A DNA stretch of 64,000 nucleotides from Acetobacter syzygii (GTDB lineage Bacteria > Pseudomonadota > Alphaproteobacteria > Acetobacterales > Acetobacteraceae). The DNA lies in contig NZ_BAMZ01000009.1 in assembly GCF_000964225.1 (NCBI RefSeq), positions 1 through 64,000 of the forward strand, read 5' to 3'. A program made the position numbers and the translations under genes. The notes below the pieces were generated by a model. It saw only the letters and a program-made list of their open reading frames with translations. It made no database searches and was not told the DNA's origin. Numbering within the stretch: the stretch's first letter is position 1; every line of letters starts with the position of its first letter. Below are positions 48,002 to 60,417 of the stretch, piece by piece.

Positions 48002-48901
48002 ATGAGTATGCCTACTTCTTCGGTGCGAGGTCGCTTTGCGGCTCTAGCGCAGGTTATTGGAGGAATGCTCTGCCTGCAGTTTGGGTCTTCCTACGCCAAA
48101 ATGCTGTTCCCCACTTTTGGGGCAACCGGAATGCTGGGGCTACGCACCTTTTTTGCCGCCATTATGCTCATGGTCTTTTTCCGGAGCTGGCATGCCATCT
48201 CGCGCAGGGTGCTGCTTCTGGTATTGCCTTATGGGCTGTCGCTCGCAGGTATGAACTATTTTTTCTACCTTGCTCTGGGCCGCCTGCCGCTAGGCACAAC
48301 CGTAGCTCTGGAATTTACCGGCCCTCTTGTCCTGTCTTTTATTCAGACACGGCGCTGGAGCGACGTTGTCTGGACCAGCCTGACCCTTATGGGACTTGTG
48401 CTGCTCCTGCGGCCCGAATCAGCCATAAGCCCGGACCTTCTGGGTATTCTGTTTGCGCTGCTCGCTGCCGCATTTTGGGCGCTGTACATTCTTTTTGCCC
48501 ATAACCTTGCTGGCAAGCTGCCATCTGGTCAGGCGTGTTCCCTTGGAATGCTCTGTGGTGCGGTTGCGGTTTTTGTACCCTGCACGGCACCAGCCCTGTG
48601 GACGGGCCTGCACACCCCTACCCTGCTTGGGCTGAGTGTTCTGGTCGCGCTGTGTTCTTCTGCCCTGCCTTACGCCTTGGAAATGCAGGCCATGCAAAAA
48701 CTCTCAGCCCGGGAGTTTGGGGTTCTGTGCAGCCTGGAGCCTGTTTCGGCAGCACTGGCGGGCGCCATGCTGCTGCACGAAATTCCGTCCTTCCTCCATG
48801 TATGTGGTATTTTATGTGTGGCATCGGCCTCTGTTGGTACCGTGCTTACACCCCAGCGTACACGCCCCACACCGCAGGAAGGGCCGGTTCTTCCAGACTA
48901 A
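48002..48901 (+). CDS. EamA/RhtA-type inner-membrane exporter
   Basis: A 299-residue membrane protein with about ten helices in two EamA repeats. The start resembles RhtA (GGMLCLQFGSSYAKMLFP) and the middle has LPLGTTVALEFTGPL. RhtA exports threonine and homoserine; the substrate here is inferred from similarity. It starts 55 bases after parE and converges with nuoM. A GGCCGGTT/AACCGGCC dyad (48882-48889 with 48907-48914) overlaps its end, without a T tract. Confidence 0.85.
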   Translation: MSMPTSSVRGRFAALAQVIGGMLCLQFGSSYAKMLFPTFGATGMLGLRTFFAAIMLMVFFRSWHAISRRVLLLVLPYGLSLAGMNYFFYLALGRLPLGTTVALEFTGPLVLSFIQTRRWSDVVWTSLTLMGLVLLLRPESAISPDLLGILFALLAAAFWALYILFAHNLAGKLPSGQACSLGMLCGAVAVFVPCTAPALWTGLHTPTLLGLSVLVALCSSALPYALEMQAMQKLSAREFGVLCSLEPVSAALAGAMLLHEIPSFLHVCGILCVASASVGTVLTPQRTRPTPQEGPVLPD

Positions 48902-48960
48902 AGACTAACCGGCCGTAACCTCCCCAGCAAAGGCGGGTGCGCCCTTAAACCCGGTTTATC

Positions 48961-50481
48961 TTACTGGCTAGCCAGATGAAGAACCGGGTTCTGCACGGAA
49001 TACGAGGCAACATCGCCCATATTGGCGTGCACAGCCTGCATGACCATAGGGTCAAACAGCCGGGTAAAGGTGCTTGGGTGCACCCCCATCCACAGCGTAA
49101 GCACGGCCAGCGGAGCCAGCACCGCAATTTCCCCGACCGTCAGGTCACGGAGCAGCCCAACCGTACCACGTACGCTGCCAAACAGTACCCGACGATAAAG
49201 CGAGAGCATGTAAACAGCCCCCATGATCATGGTGCCACCAGCCAGTAGCGCAACCCAGATGGACACATGCACGGCCCCCATCAGCACCAGCAGTTCTCCC
49301 ACAAAGGCACCTGTGCCGGGCAAGCCCACATTGGCCATGGTAAACAGCATGGCCAGCAGGGCAAGCACAGGCATCTGGCGCGCAACACCCCCCAGATCAG
49401 CAATCTCGCGCGTTTCTGCCCGCCAAGCCACGGCTGCTACACAAAAGAACAGTGCGGCAATAACCACCCCGTGGGAAAGCATCTGAAAGATTGCCCCATC
49501 AATCCCTTCCGCCGTGAGGGTAAACAGCCCGACTGCGATCATGCCCATGTGGGAAAAGGACGAATAGGCGATAAGCCGCTTCATATCGGTCTGGGCAAAG
49601 GCCACAAATGCCGCATACAGAATGGCCACGACGCCCAGCGCCAGCACATAAGGTGCAAACTCACGCACGGCATTGGGGAACATGAGCACGCCAAAGCGCA
49701 GCAAGCCATATGCCCCTGTTTTGGACAAAACGCCCGACAACATGGCCGAAGCAGGCGTGGGAGCCTCCGTATAAGCATCGGGCAACCATGCGTGGAGCGG
49801 AAACAAAGGCAGCTTTACGCCAAAAGCCAGCAAAAAGGCCAGAAGGAGCCAGCCCTGCAAGGAATGGGAAAAACCAGCGTGCATAAGAGCTGGAATATCG
49901 GTCGTGCCCGCGTGCAGCCACATGGTGATCAGCCCGACCAGCATGAACAGCGAGCCACCAAAGGTAAACAGGAAGAACTGGAGCGATGCCCACACCCGTT
50001 TGGCACCACCCCATATGCCAATCATCAGGCAGCCCGGAATAAGTGTTGCTTCGTAAAAAACGTAAAACAGCACCAGATCCTGAGCAGAGAACAGGCCAAA
50101 CAGGGCTGTTTCCAACAACAGCATGGCGGCCACAAAGTCCCGCCCCTGTGTTTGCACGCTACGCCAGCCAGCCCCCAATGCCAAAGGCGTTAGAAAAGCC
50201 GTGAGAAGGATAAAGACCAGACTGATCCCATCCACCCCCGTATGGTAGGAAATACCATAATCGCTCAGCCACTTCAGGCGGGTTTCAAATTGCAGGCCGG
50301 GTTGCTGGGGATCAAAACCAATCCACAGCAGCACGCTCAGCCCAAAGGTTAGCAATGTAGTCCACAACCCCAACCAGCGCGCCGTGCGGTCCCGCTCCGG
50401 TCCATGACCAGGGCAAAGAAAGGCCGCAACAGCGCCTGCGAGAGGAAGATAGGTTATCAGCGAAAGCAGGATAGGCTGCAC
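48961..50481 (-). CDS. nuoM: NADH-quinone oxidoreductase subunit M, encoded alone
   Basis: A 506-residue membrane protein with about 14 helices, full length for NuoM. Both key proton-path residues are kept: E144 in FYEATLIP and K223 in AFGVKLPLFPLHAWLPDAY. The conserved SSFSHMG and GLPGTGAFVGE segments are present. No other nuo gene lies nearby; mutL is upstream and an rhtA-like gene converges from the other side. It may be a second copy, a displaced complex I gene, or part of another transporter. Location cannot decide this. Confidence 0.9.
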   Translation of the reverse strand: MQPILLSLITYLPLAGAVAAFLCPGHGPERDRTARWLGLWTTLLTFGLSVLLWIGFDPQQPGLQFETRLKWLSDYGISYHTGVDGISLVFILLTAFLTPLALGAGWRSVQTQGRDFVAAMLLLETALFGLFSAQDLVLFYVFYEATLIPGCLMIGIWGGAKRVWASLQFFLFTFGGSLFMLVGLITMWLHAGTTDIPALMHAGFSHSLQGWLLLAFLLAFGVKLPLFPLHAWLPDAYTEAPTPASAMLSGVLSKTGAYGLLRFGVLMFPNAVREFAPYVLALGVVAILYAAFVAFAQTDMKRLIAYSSFSHMGMIAVGLFTLTAEGIDGAIFQMLSHGVVIAALFFCVAAVAWRAETREIADLGGVARQMPVLALLAMLFTMANVGLPGTGAFVGELLVLMGAVHVSIWVALLAGGTMIMGAVYMLSLYRRVLFGSVRGTVGLLRDLTVGEIAVLAPLAVLTLWMGVHPSTFTRLFDPMVMQAVHANMGDVASYSVQNPVLHLASQ

Positions 50482-50598
50482 GGCTTCACACCATCCGGGT
50501 TTAATGACAGTTTTTTAAGACTGCTCCATTTTACCGTTCTAAGCCAGCATCGGGCTGTTCACGTTCCGCCGATCACCCCTATGGGCAAGGCCGGGTGC

Positions 50599-52542
50599 CT
50601 AACGGCGGCCAAACAACTTTTCGAGATCATTGCGGCTGAGTTTGAGCCATGTCGGCCGACCATGCGAGCAGGTTCCCGCACGGGGGGTCGCCTCCATCTG
50701 GCGGAGCAGAGCGTTCATTTCCTCTGGTGCTAACCGTCGCCCAGCCCTAATGCTGCCATGGCAGGCCATGCGGGCAATAACCGCATCCAGTTTGCCATCG
50801 AGGGACGCCATTTCGTCCGGTGCGCCGTTTTCATCCGCTTCCAGCTCGTCCGCCAGATCGCGCAGGAGGCTGACCGCATCGCTCTTGCCAAGCATGGCTG
50901 GCAAGGCGCGCACCAGAATGGAGCCTCCTCCGAACTCTTCTATCTCCACCCCGAGTCTTTCCAGCATAGGCTGGCGGGCCAGTAGCAGGTCCTGCTGCAC
51001 ACGTGGCAGATCTATAACATCTGGCACCAGCAAACGCTGGGCTTGTACGCGCCCGCTCAAATACTGCTCGCGCAGGCGTTCGTGCGTTAACCGCTCGTGA
51101 GCGGCATGTTGGTCCACAAGAACCAGACTCCCGTCCGCCGCAACGGCCAGAATATACATATCCAGCACCTGCGCCACAGCAGCACCTAGCGGGTGTTCTG
51201 GCCCAACCTGAGCCATGCCCCTTTCCGCCATGGCCGCAGCGGCAGCATCTGCCCGGCCCTCGCCCACGGCCTGTGCGTTTTCAACACCCGTCGCGGCAAA
51301 AGACACTGTGCCTGAAGCAAGGGGCAGCGTGCGGGCAGATGGTGTATCCCCAAACATCAGGCGCGGTTCCGCCACGCCTGATACCGGATGTGTGGTGGCC
51401 GCATGGATTGGCGCGGGTGCCGGAGCAGCCTGCCCCTGCTCCGGCGGGTACCAGATGCGGGTCGCCCTGGGTGCGGACGATAAAACCGGTCGTACACCCG
51501 CAATACCGGCTCCATGTTCCAGAGCACGCTGGAGTGTACCAATGACCAAAGACCGCACAGACGCTTCATCTGCAAAACGGAGTTCTGTTTTGGCAGGATG
51601 GACGTTTACATCCACCTGTTCAGGCGGAACGCTCAGCATAAGTGCAACCACAGGATGACGCCCCGGCTCAATAACCCGCCGGTAGGCCACACGCACAGCG
51701 GTTTTGAGCACGGGGTCCACCACCGGACGCCCATTAACCAGCATAAACTGCCCGTTAGCCGTGGAGCGATGCACAGAGGGCGGGCAGATAAAGCCGGTCA
51801 AGGTCATGCCATCACGCACGCCATCTATGCTCAGGAACCCATCTGCCTCGCTGGCATCCAGCAATGCTGCGGCGCGGGCGGCCATATCCTGCGATGGCAG
51901 ATCAAGCACCTCGCGCCCATCCAGCACAAACCTGAACGCAGTCTGCGGCACGGCCAGCGCCAGACGGCGCACCACACTCTCTACATGTCGCCCTTCCACA
52001 CGGGCGCTTTTTAAAAACTTGCGGCGCGCGGGCGTGGCAAAAAACAGGTCTTCGACCACAACGCTGGTGCCAAATGCCCCTGCTACCGGTTCGGGCGCAT
52101 ATGTTCTGCCCCCTTCAACCCGAATACGCCATGCCCCCTGCGCCCCCTTTGGGCGGGAGGTAATGCTCAACCGCGCGGCCGCTCCAATGGAAGGCAGCGC
52201 CTCCCCCCGAAAACCGAGGGTGTTGATATGCACCAGCGTTTCGTCCCCCAGTTTGGAGGTACAATGCCGCTCAACCGCCAGCGCCAGATCTGCGGGAGAC
52301 ATGCCAATGCCGTCATCCGTAACAATCATGCGCTCCACACCGCCCCCGTCGAGCGCGATGCTCAAACGGCGGGCACCGGCATCTATGGCGTTTTCTATCA
52401 ATTCTTTTACGGCAGCAGCGGGGCGCTCAATAACCTCGCCTGCCGCAATGCGGTTGACAATAACTTCTGGCAACCGCCGCACATGCGGATGATCGGGCAG
52501 TGTATCTGGCATAGCAGACTGTTGTGCGGGCAGGTCTGACAT
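50599..52542 (-). CDS. mutL: DNA mismatch repair protein MutL
   Basis: A 647-residue protein that couples mismatch recognition by MutS to strand removal. The GHKL ATPase domain shows IAAGEVIERPAAAVKELIENAID, DDGIGM and TLGFRGEALPSI. A variable linker rich in Ala and Pro follows, then the C-terminal dimerisation domain with VLVDQHAAHERL and ACHGSIRAGRRL. The last block PFNCPHGRPT is CSHGRPTWLKLSR here. Start at 52542 is conserved. It begins 15 bases after the DUF3035 lipoprotein gene. Confidence 0.96.
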   Translation of the reverse strand: MSDLPAQQSAMPDTLPDHPHVRRLPEVIVNRIAAGEVIERPAAAVKELIENAIDAGARRLSIALDGGGVERMIVTDDGIGMSPADLALAVERHCTSKLGDETLVHINTLGFRGEALPSIGAAARLSITSRPKGAQGAWRIRVEGGRTYAPEPVAGAFGTSVVVEDLFFATPARRKFLKSARVEGRHVESVVRRLALAVPQTAFRFVLDGREVLDLPSQDMAARAAALLDASEADGFLSIDGVRDGMTLTGFICPPSVHRSTANGQFMLVNGRPVVDPVLKTAVRVAYRRVIEPGRHPVVALMLSVPPEQVDVNVHPAKTELRFADEASVRSLVIGTLQRALEHGAGIAGVRPVLSSAPRATRIWYPPEQGQAAPAPAPIHAATTHPVSGVAEPRLMFGDTPSARTLPLASGTVSFAATGVENAQAVGEGRADAAAAAMAERGMAQVGPEHPLGAAVAQVLDMYILAVAADGSLVLVDQHAAHERLTHERLREQYLSGRVQAQRLLVPDVIDLPRVQQDLLLARQPMLERLGVEIEEFGGGSILVRALPAMLGKSDAVSLLRDLADELEADENGAPDEMASLDGKLDAVIARMACHGSIRAGRRLAPEEMNALLRQMEATPRAGTCSHGRPTWLKLSRNDLEKLFGRR

Positions 52543-52557
52543 GGTCAGACCCTTACC

Positions 52558-53082
52558 CTAGCTTTTTTTGGGGTGCTGGGTGGGCGTAACGCCCTTGGTT
52601 GGAGGAGCCCCAAGTGCTGCGTTGGTTTTGAGACGGCGATTTTCTTCATCCGCATTCACAACGCCACCGGCTTTTCCCCCTTTCCAGAACATCAGCTGCT
52701 GCACAAAGCCTGTACCAGCCGCACCCAGTTCGCCCTGATCGGGTTCATCCGCTGCTGCCGTTGCCTCGTTCACCAGAATGGTCTGGCCTTCGCTGGTGTC
52801 CCCATTGGTGCCACGCAGCGCCACATCGGGGGAGATGGTTTCCAGCGCCTGCAGGCGTTCGCTTTCATCCTGCCTGCGTTCATCCCCTTTGGTGGGTTTA
52901 ACCAGCTCGTCCGAAGGGGGCATGGACAGGGGGGAGCGGGTTGTTACCGTATATTCGTCTGGCAGGCTGCGTTCCAGACCGAACGCACGGGCTGCCTCGT
53001 GCCCGGAGCAGCCGCTCAGCATCATGCAGCCGCCTACCAGCAGCACCGGAGAAATCAGGGTCGAAACACGGCGCACTATCAT
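52558..53082 (-). CDS. DUF3035 family lipoprotein
   Basis: A 174-residue lipoprotein of the DUF3035 family of Alphaproteobacteria. The signal peptide ends in LSGCSG, and the mature part has the family pattern PDEYTVTTRSPLSMPP. Function is unknown. I chose ATG at 53082, which has a GGAAGG site upstream; an ATG at 53097 is also possible. It lies between lspA and mutL. LspA cleaves lipoprotein signal peptides, so the neighbour may process this one. Confidence 0.85.
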   Translation of the reverse strand: MIVRRVSTLISPVLLVGGCMMLSGCSGHEAARAFGLERSLPDEYTVTTRSPLSMPPSDELVKPTKGDERRQDESERLQALETISPDVALRGTNGDTSEGQTILVNEATAAADEPDQGELGAAGTGFVQQLMFWKGGKAGGVVNADEENRRLKTNAALGAPPTKGVTPTQHPKKS

Positions 53083-53134
53083 CTGCCTTCCACTCATCCT
53101 GAAAACCGCGCACTCTGGCGCGGGCTGCCTATGC

Positions 53135-53631
53135 CTAAGATGTCTGCTGCTGCCCATCTGACAGAAAATTCTGCAACAGCAATACGCATACCGCGCATAC
53201 TATAGCGGAGTCAGCCACATTGAACACATACCAAGACCATCCGAATGCATGTGCATGTAAAAAATCCACCACAGCGCCATAACGTACACGATCAATAACG
53301 TTACCTATGGCGCCACCGGTGACCGCCCCCACACATGCTGCGGTCAACTTGCTGGGCGTTCTGGCCATCCATACAAGCAGACAACAAGCTACTACCATTG
53401 CGATAACGGAAAACACAATCCGCCCCGCACCACCAAGCCCGCCAAACATGCCAAATGTTACGGCATGGTTCCAGACCATGGTAAAGTTAAGAAAGGGCAG
53501 CACAGCTACGGAGCCACGGGCTGGCAGGTCCAGCCCGTAGAGAATCCAGAACTTGCTAAGCTGATCCGCCGAGAGAACCAGCATCAGAACAAGCAGCCCT
53601 GTTCCTATGGGCCGGAGCATGAACGGCCTGT

Positions 53632-53635
<4 letters not shown>
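53135..53635 (-). CDS. lspA: Lipoprotein signal peptidase (signal peptidase II)
   Basis: A 166-residue membrane protease that cuts lipoprotein signal peptides. The catalytic aspartates are D115 in GNVIDR and D142 in FNVADS; the NHAVTFGMF block is the family's NxGxxF region. Four membrane segments are visible. GTG at 53635 overlaps the ileS stop by four bases (GTGA), which decides the start. It follows ribF and ileS in the classic order. Confidence 0.95.
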
Positions 53636-56550
<2,915 letters not shown>

Positions 56551-56703
56551 GGGAGGCTGAGGTCACTCTGGTTCGGGTTCATGGCATGGGCTTTGGGCAC
56601 CATGCCACCTTGGTCGTTACTGTCTTATCAAAAAGGAAAAGCTCAGGGTCAAGCACCAAACCGGGCAGCACTGTTCAACCCGGCCCTGCCCATGCCCTTC
56701 TGC

Positions 56704-57648
56704 TCAGCTCCGGGGGGCACCTGCGTCCAGAACCTTCCGGGCCTGCGCTGCATCCTGCTCAATCTGGTTTTTTAGCGCATCCAGTCCGGCAAAACGCTTT
56801 TCCTCGCGCAGCAGACTATGCAATGCGACCGAGAGTTCCTGCCCATACAGGTCCCCCTCAAAGTCAAACAGATGCGCTTCCAGCCGGCTTTCCTGCCCAT
56901 CATTAATGGTTGGACGGCGGCCTATGTTGGCAACCCCCCGGTGTGTCTGCCCATCTGGCAATCTGACCGTAACCGCATACACACCCCGTGCAGGCTCCAG
57001 ATGTCGCCCAAGCGGAATATTGGCGGTGGGAAAGCCCAACAACCTGCCGCGCTTGTCGCCATGCTGCACTGTCCCGCGGATGCACCATTTGCGGCCCAGT
57101 TCCTCCGCAGCCTCCTCGGGGTAACCATCCTGCAGCAAGCGCCGAATGCGTGAGGAGGAAAAAGGCCCTCCGGCATCTGCCAGAGCCTGCACGGCAGTAA
57201 AGCCCATACCCAGCTCGTGCGTACGTTCCGCCAGAAATGCCACATTGCCGCCCCGTCTGTGCCCAAAGGCAAAATCCGGGCCACATCCCACATGGCGCAG
57301 ATGGAGCGCACCATGCAGAACATCCTCCACAAACTGTTCGGCGGTCAGTTCGGAAAAAGCCTTGTCAAACCCGATCTGAAAAACATGGCGGACCCCTACG
57401 GCCCGCAATGCCTCCAGCCGTTCGGCGGAAAGCGTAAGCCGGAATGGCGGGTCCTGCGGCCGGAACAGCTCGCGCGGATGTGGCTCAAACGTAACCACTG
57501 CGGGCGGCAGGTCAGGCCGGGCCGCAAAAACCGAGCGCAGCAAATGAGCATGACCGAGGTGCACACCATCAAAATTACCCAGTGCGGCGGCACAGCCATG
57601 TGCCTCTGCGGGGATGTCCCGCCAGTTGGTGTGCAGGCAGATTGTCAC
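56704..57648 (-). CDS. ribF: Bifunctional riboflavin kinase / FAD synthetase
   Basis: A 314-residue enzyme that phosphorylates riboflavin to FMN and adenylates it to FAD. The N-terminal nucleotidyltransferase domain shows GNFDGVHLGH and SSSRIR. The C-terminal kinase domain has GRLLGFPTANI and RGVYAVTVRL. Length is normal. It starts six bases after the mtnC stop and belongs to the run ending in mutL. Confidence 0.96.
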   Translation of the reverse strand: MTICLHTNWRDIPAEAHGCAAALGNFDGVHLGHAHLLRSVFAARPDLPPAVVTFEPHPRELFRPQDPPFRLTLSAERLEALRAVGVRHVFQIGFDKAFSELTAEQFVEDVLHGALHLRHVGCGPDFAFGHRRGGNVAFLAERTHELGMGFTAVQALADAGGPFSSSRIRRLLQDGYPEEAAEELGRKWCIRGTVQHGDKRGRLLGFPTANIPLGRHLEPARGVYAVTVRLPDGQTHRGVANIGRRPTINDGQESRLEAHLFDFEGDLYGQELSVALHSLLREEKRFAGLDALKNQIEQDAAQARKVLDAGAPRS

Positions 57649-57654
57649 GACCCT

Positions 57655-58368
57655 TTATGCTCCTTCGGGCAGACCGAACAGATGGGCTGCCTCGGGCAGG
57701 CTGGCCGCAACACGGTAATCCGCATCCGCTACGGTTCCATCCTGCGGGCGGGCAATCTGGCAAACCTGCAACCCGGCCTGCGCGGCCGCAGCCAGTTCCG
57801 CCACAACATCGGACAAAAACAGCACGTCCGCCGGGTTCCAGCCTGCCTTACCCACAATGGCGCTATAACTTGCGGCCTCGCGCTTACCACCCATTTTAAG
57901 GTCAAAAAACGCACTGAACAAAGGCGTGACATCCCCTTGCTCCGTGTAGCCATAAATCAGTTTTTGCGCAGCTTCCGAACCAGAGGAATAGACTGCCAGC
58001 GTTATGCCCGCAGCCTTCCATGCCCGTAGCACAGGCACAACATCGGCATACAGGTCTGCCACCAGCTCGCCCTGACGGTACCCCTGCTCCCAGCATAGCC
58101 CCTGAAGGCTTTTAAGCGGGGCAACCTTGGCATCCGCATCCATCCAGCGTTCAAGCTGTTCGGCTACCGGCACACCGGGCGCAAGCTGCGCGGTTTCCGC
58201 CAGAGCCTGCCTGACAACCGGATTATCAGACTGCTGGACCAGCAAGGCTGGCAGATGGGTGCGTGCGTAAGGGAAAAGGACTTTGTGTACAAAAGCCACA
58301 GGCAGGGTGGTGCCCTCAATATCCAGCAGCACCACGCGTGGCGTGTTTGAGCCCGTATTCTGCATCAT
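57655..58368 (-). CDS. mtnC: Enolase-phosphatase E1 (methionine salvage)
   Basis: A 237-residue HAD-family enzyme that enolises and dephosphorylates diketo-methylthiopentyl phosphate. The HAD motif I is LLDIEGTTLPV, motif II is VYSSGSEAAQKL, and motif III holds the lysine and LFLSDVVAEL. The salvage pathway recycles the methylthio group left by polyamine and autoinducer synthesis. It follows mtnD by 12 bases. A second ATG one codon later is equally possible. Confidence 0.94.
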   Translation of the reverse strand: MMQNTGSNTPRVVLLDIEGTTLPVAFVHKVLFPYARTHLPALLVQQSDNPVVRQALAETAQLAPGVPVAEQLERWMDADAKVAPLKSLQGLCWEQGYRQGELVADLYADVVPVLRAWKAAGITLAVYSSGSEAAQKLIYGYTEQGDVTPLFSAFFDLKMGGKREAASYSAIVGKAGWNPADVLFLSDVVAELAAAAQAGLQVCQIARPQDGTVADADYRVAASLPEAAHLFGLPEGA

Positions 58369-58380
58369 GGTCCAATCTGT

Positions 58381-58926
58381 TCAGCTGGAAAAGGAAGGGA
58401 ACTGGCGGGCAATATCCGTACCCGTATAACGGGCAACCCAGCCTTCCTTGTGGGTAAAAATGCGCAGGGTCACCATATCGGGCTGCGGGCCCGCATCAAA
58501 CCAGTGTTTATACCCTTCTGGCACAGAGATCAGATCGCCCTGTGTGCATTCCACATCGTACACCCGGTCATCGATGTGCATGATAAAATGGCCCCCACCA
58601 TGCACAAAAAACCGCACCTCATCCTCGCTGTGCGTATGCTCGGACAAAAATTTGCTCCGCAGGGCCTCCTTGTTGGGAGTCTGGGCATTAACGCGCAGTA
58701 CATCCGCCGAGCCTGCCCCTGTTTCCCCCATCAGCTTATCCAGCCAAGGGCGGTAAGTCGCCAGAACCGTAGCCTCGTCCGCATCTTTGGGGGGAGGTGC
58801 CACTGCATCCCACCGTTCAAACCGAATGCCAAACGGGGCAAGGGCTGCGGCAATTTTTTCCCCGTCCTGCGTCTGCAACAACGGCACGCCGGGGCGGTTG
58901 TCCTCAAACACACTCAGGCTACTCAT
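58381..58926 (-). CDS. mtnD: Acireductone dioxygenase
   Basis: A 181-residue cupin that opens the acireductone ring; with Fe it yields the methionine precursor, with Ni an off-pathway product. The metal ligands are in EHTHSEDEVRFF and the later FDAGPQPDMVT region. ATG at 58926 overlaps the mtnB stop by four bases; a longer frame upstream runs inside mtnB. Which metal it uses cannot be read from sequence. Confidence 0.94.
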   Translation of the reverse strand: MSSLSVFEDNRPGVPLLQTQDGEKIAAALAPFGIRFERWDAVAPPPKDADEATVLATYRPWLDKLMGETGAGSADVLRVNAQTPNKEALRSKFLSEHTHSEDEVRFFVHGGGHFIMHIDDRVYDVECTQGDLISVPEGYKHWFDAGPQPDMVTLRIFTHKEGWVARYTGTDIARQFPSFSS

Positions 58927-59546
58927 TGGCCCAGATTCCTTCTTTCCAGCACACAGGCCAGCAGGAACTCCAACCCTTCCAGACGGGCGAGTGCTGCACG
59001 CATGTCCCTGCCCCACACATACACCCCATGACCGCGGATAATGTAGCCTGCTGGCATGTTGGCAAAAAACGGCTCAACCTCACGCGCCAGACGGGCAATA
59101 TCCTGATCATTGGCAAACAGCGGCACCTGCACGCAGGCCTCATGCGTGGACTGACCCTCAAACACCTTCTGGACCTCATAGCCCTCCAGCGTCAGGGCGT
59201 TGGCAGGCTCGGTCATGGAAAGAACGGTAGAAGCAACAGAATGCCCATGCAGCACGGCCCCCACATTGGGCAGCAGACGGTAAACCTGACAATGCAGCAG
59301 GGTTTCCGCACTTGGCTTGTTCTGTGGTTGGTGGGGCTGCCCCGCCAGATCAACGGTTATAACGTCCTCCACACTCAGGAAGCCCTTGTGGCAACCTGAA
59401 CGTGTAATGGCGATGCGCCCGTCCGGCAGCCTGCAACTGATATTGCCCGCCGTGGCCGGAACCCAGCCACGCGCATCCATCCGCTGGCCAGCGGACACAA
59501 TATCCTGCGCGCCGCGGACAAAATCCGTGGTGGCGTTATCTGTCAT
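58923..59546 (-). CDS. mtnB: Methylthioribulose-1-phosphate dehydratase
   Basis: A 207-residue class II aldolase-like zinc enzyme of methionine salvage. The family pattern is GWVPATAGNISCRL near the N-terminus, with zinc histidines in LHGHSVASTVL and GHGVYVWG. It is first in mtnB-mtnD-mtnC. The remaining steps (mtnA, mtnK or equivalents) are not in this window. A 28-bp gap separates it from tatA. Confidence 0.93.
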   Translation of the reverse strand: MTDNATTDFVRGAQDIVSAGQRMDARGWVPATAGNISCRLPDGRIAITRSGCHKGFLSVEDVITVDLAGQPHQPQNKPSAETLLHCQVYRLLPNVGAVLHGHSVASTVLSMTEPANALTLEGYEVQKVFEGQSTHEACVQVPLFANDQDIARLAREVEPFFANMPAGYIIRGHGVYVWGRDMRAALARLEGLEFLLACVLERRNLGQ

Positions 59547-59573
59547 GGCGCTTATGGCCTTCCTGGGCGTGGG

Positions 59574-59825
59574 TTAGTGCTGGACCGTCTTGTCCGCAGG
59601 AGCGGCCGTACGGTCGGCTGCTGGTGCGGGGGGCGGTGCAATGTGACCAGCGCCCGTCCGGGGGGCGTTATCGTCCATCGGCTCATCGTCGGCCATGTGC
59701 TTTTTGAAGGATTTAATGCCTTTGGCCATATCCCCCATGATGGTGCTGATTTTGCCGCCACCGCCAAACAACACCAGCACGACCACCAGAACAATAAGCC
59801 AGTGCCAGATGCTCAAGCTGCCCAT
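59574..59825 (-). CDS. tatA: Twin-arginine translocase subunit TatA
   Basis: An 83-residue protein that forms the pore-like part of the Tat export system for folded proteins. It has the short N-terminal membrane helix ([16 protein letters not shown]), the FG hinge, the amphipathic helix [17 protein letters not shown] and an acidic-to-proline-rich tail. No tatB or tatC is adjacent. It heads the minus-strand run that includes the mtn genes. Confidence 0.93.
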   Translation of the reverse strand: MGSLSIWHWLIVLVVVLVLFGGGGKISTIMGDMAKGIKSFKKHMADDEPMDDNAPRTGAGHIAPPPAPAADRTAAPADKTVQH

Positions 59826-59952
59826 TACACTCTTTCCTTCAAACCTTAACGGCGCGCATGTGCGGCCAGTCTGCTTGCCTTATTCGCTTTTTACATGAGG
59901 GCGAACAGGCCGCGATGCAAGTTTTTCCTTTTTAACCTGACAAACGCGCTGT

Positions 59953-60417
59953 TCAGCTATTTCCCGGCGTATAGGGTTCTATAAAGCCGTAGGTCGGATA
60001 AACGGTCTTGCCAAACGCATGGACCGGGGACCACCACACCCGCACCCGCGTCCAGTCATTTCTTGGAGAGACATCCTGCACGGGGGCATGGCGGGTTACT
60101 TCCCCCGGCTCCCAGTTTGCATGATCGACCAGAACCAGACGGCTACTGCGCACCTCCCGCACAACCGAAACATGGCCCGATGGCAACCGGCGTGTGGCAC
60201 GGAATACCAGCACATCGCCCTCTCTGGGGCGGGGGCTGCGCGCATATTGCCCTTTTGCCTGCCACCACCATGATGCTGCATCCCCACGCAGGTTGATGTC
60301 GGAATGGTCCCGGGCATAGGGCGCGCACTGCACGGCCCCACGCCAGCTACCATGGCCACCCCCCGCACAGGCTGCCAGAAGCAAAGGCAAGGCAAGGCAG
60401 ACCCACCGCCCGATCAC
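59953..60417 (-). CDS. CHAP-domain lipoprotein
   Basis: A 154-residue putative cell-wall amidase. The signal peptide ends in a LAAC lipobox, so it is anchored in a membrane. The CHAP domain has the catalytic cysteine in VQCAPYAR, then REGDVLVFR and the histidine in SGHVSVV. Such proteins cut peptidoglycan peptides. Its start overlaps the recX stop by four bases. Its target and control are unknown. Confidence 0.82.
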   Translation of the reverse strand: MIGRWVCLALPLLLAACAGGGHGSWRGAVQCAPYARDHSDINLRGDAASWWWQAKGQYARSPRPREGDVLVFRATRRLPSGHVSVVREVRSSRLVLVDHANWEPGEVTRHAPVQDVSPRNDWTRVRVWWSPVHAFGKTVYPTYGFIEPYTPGNS

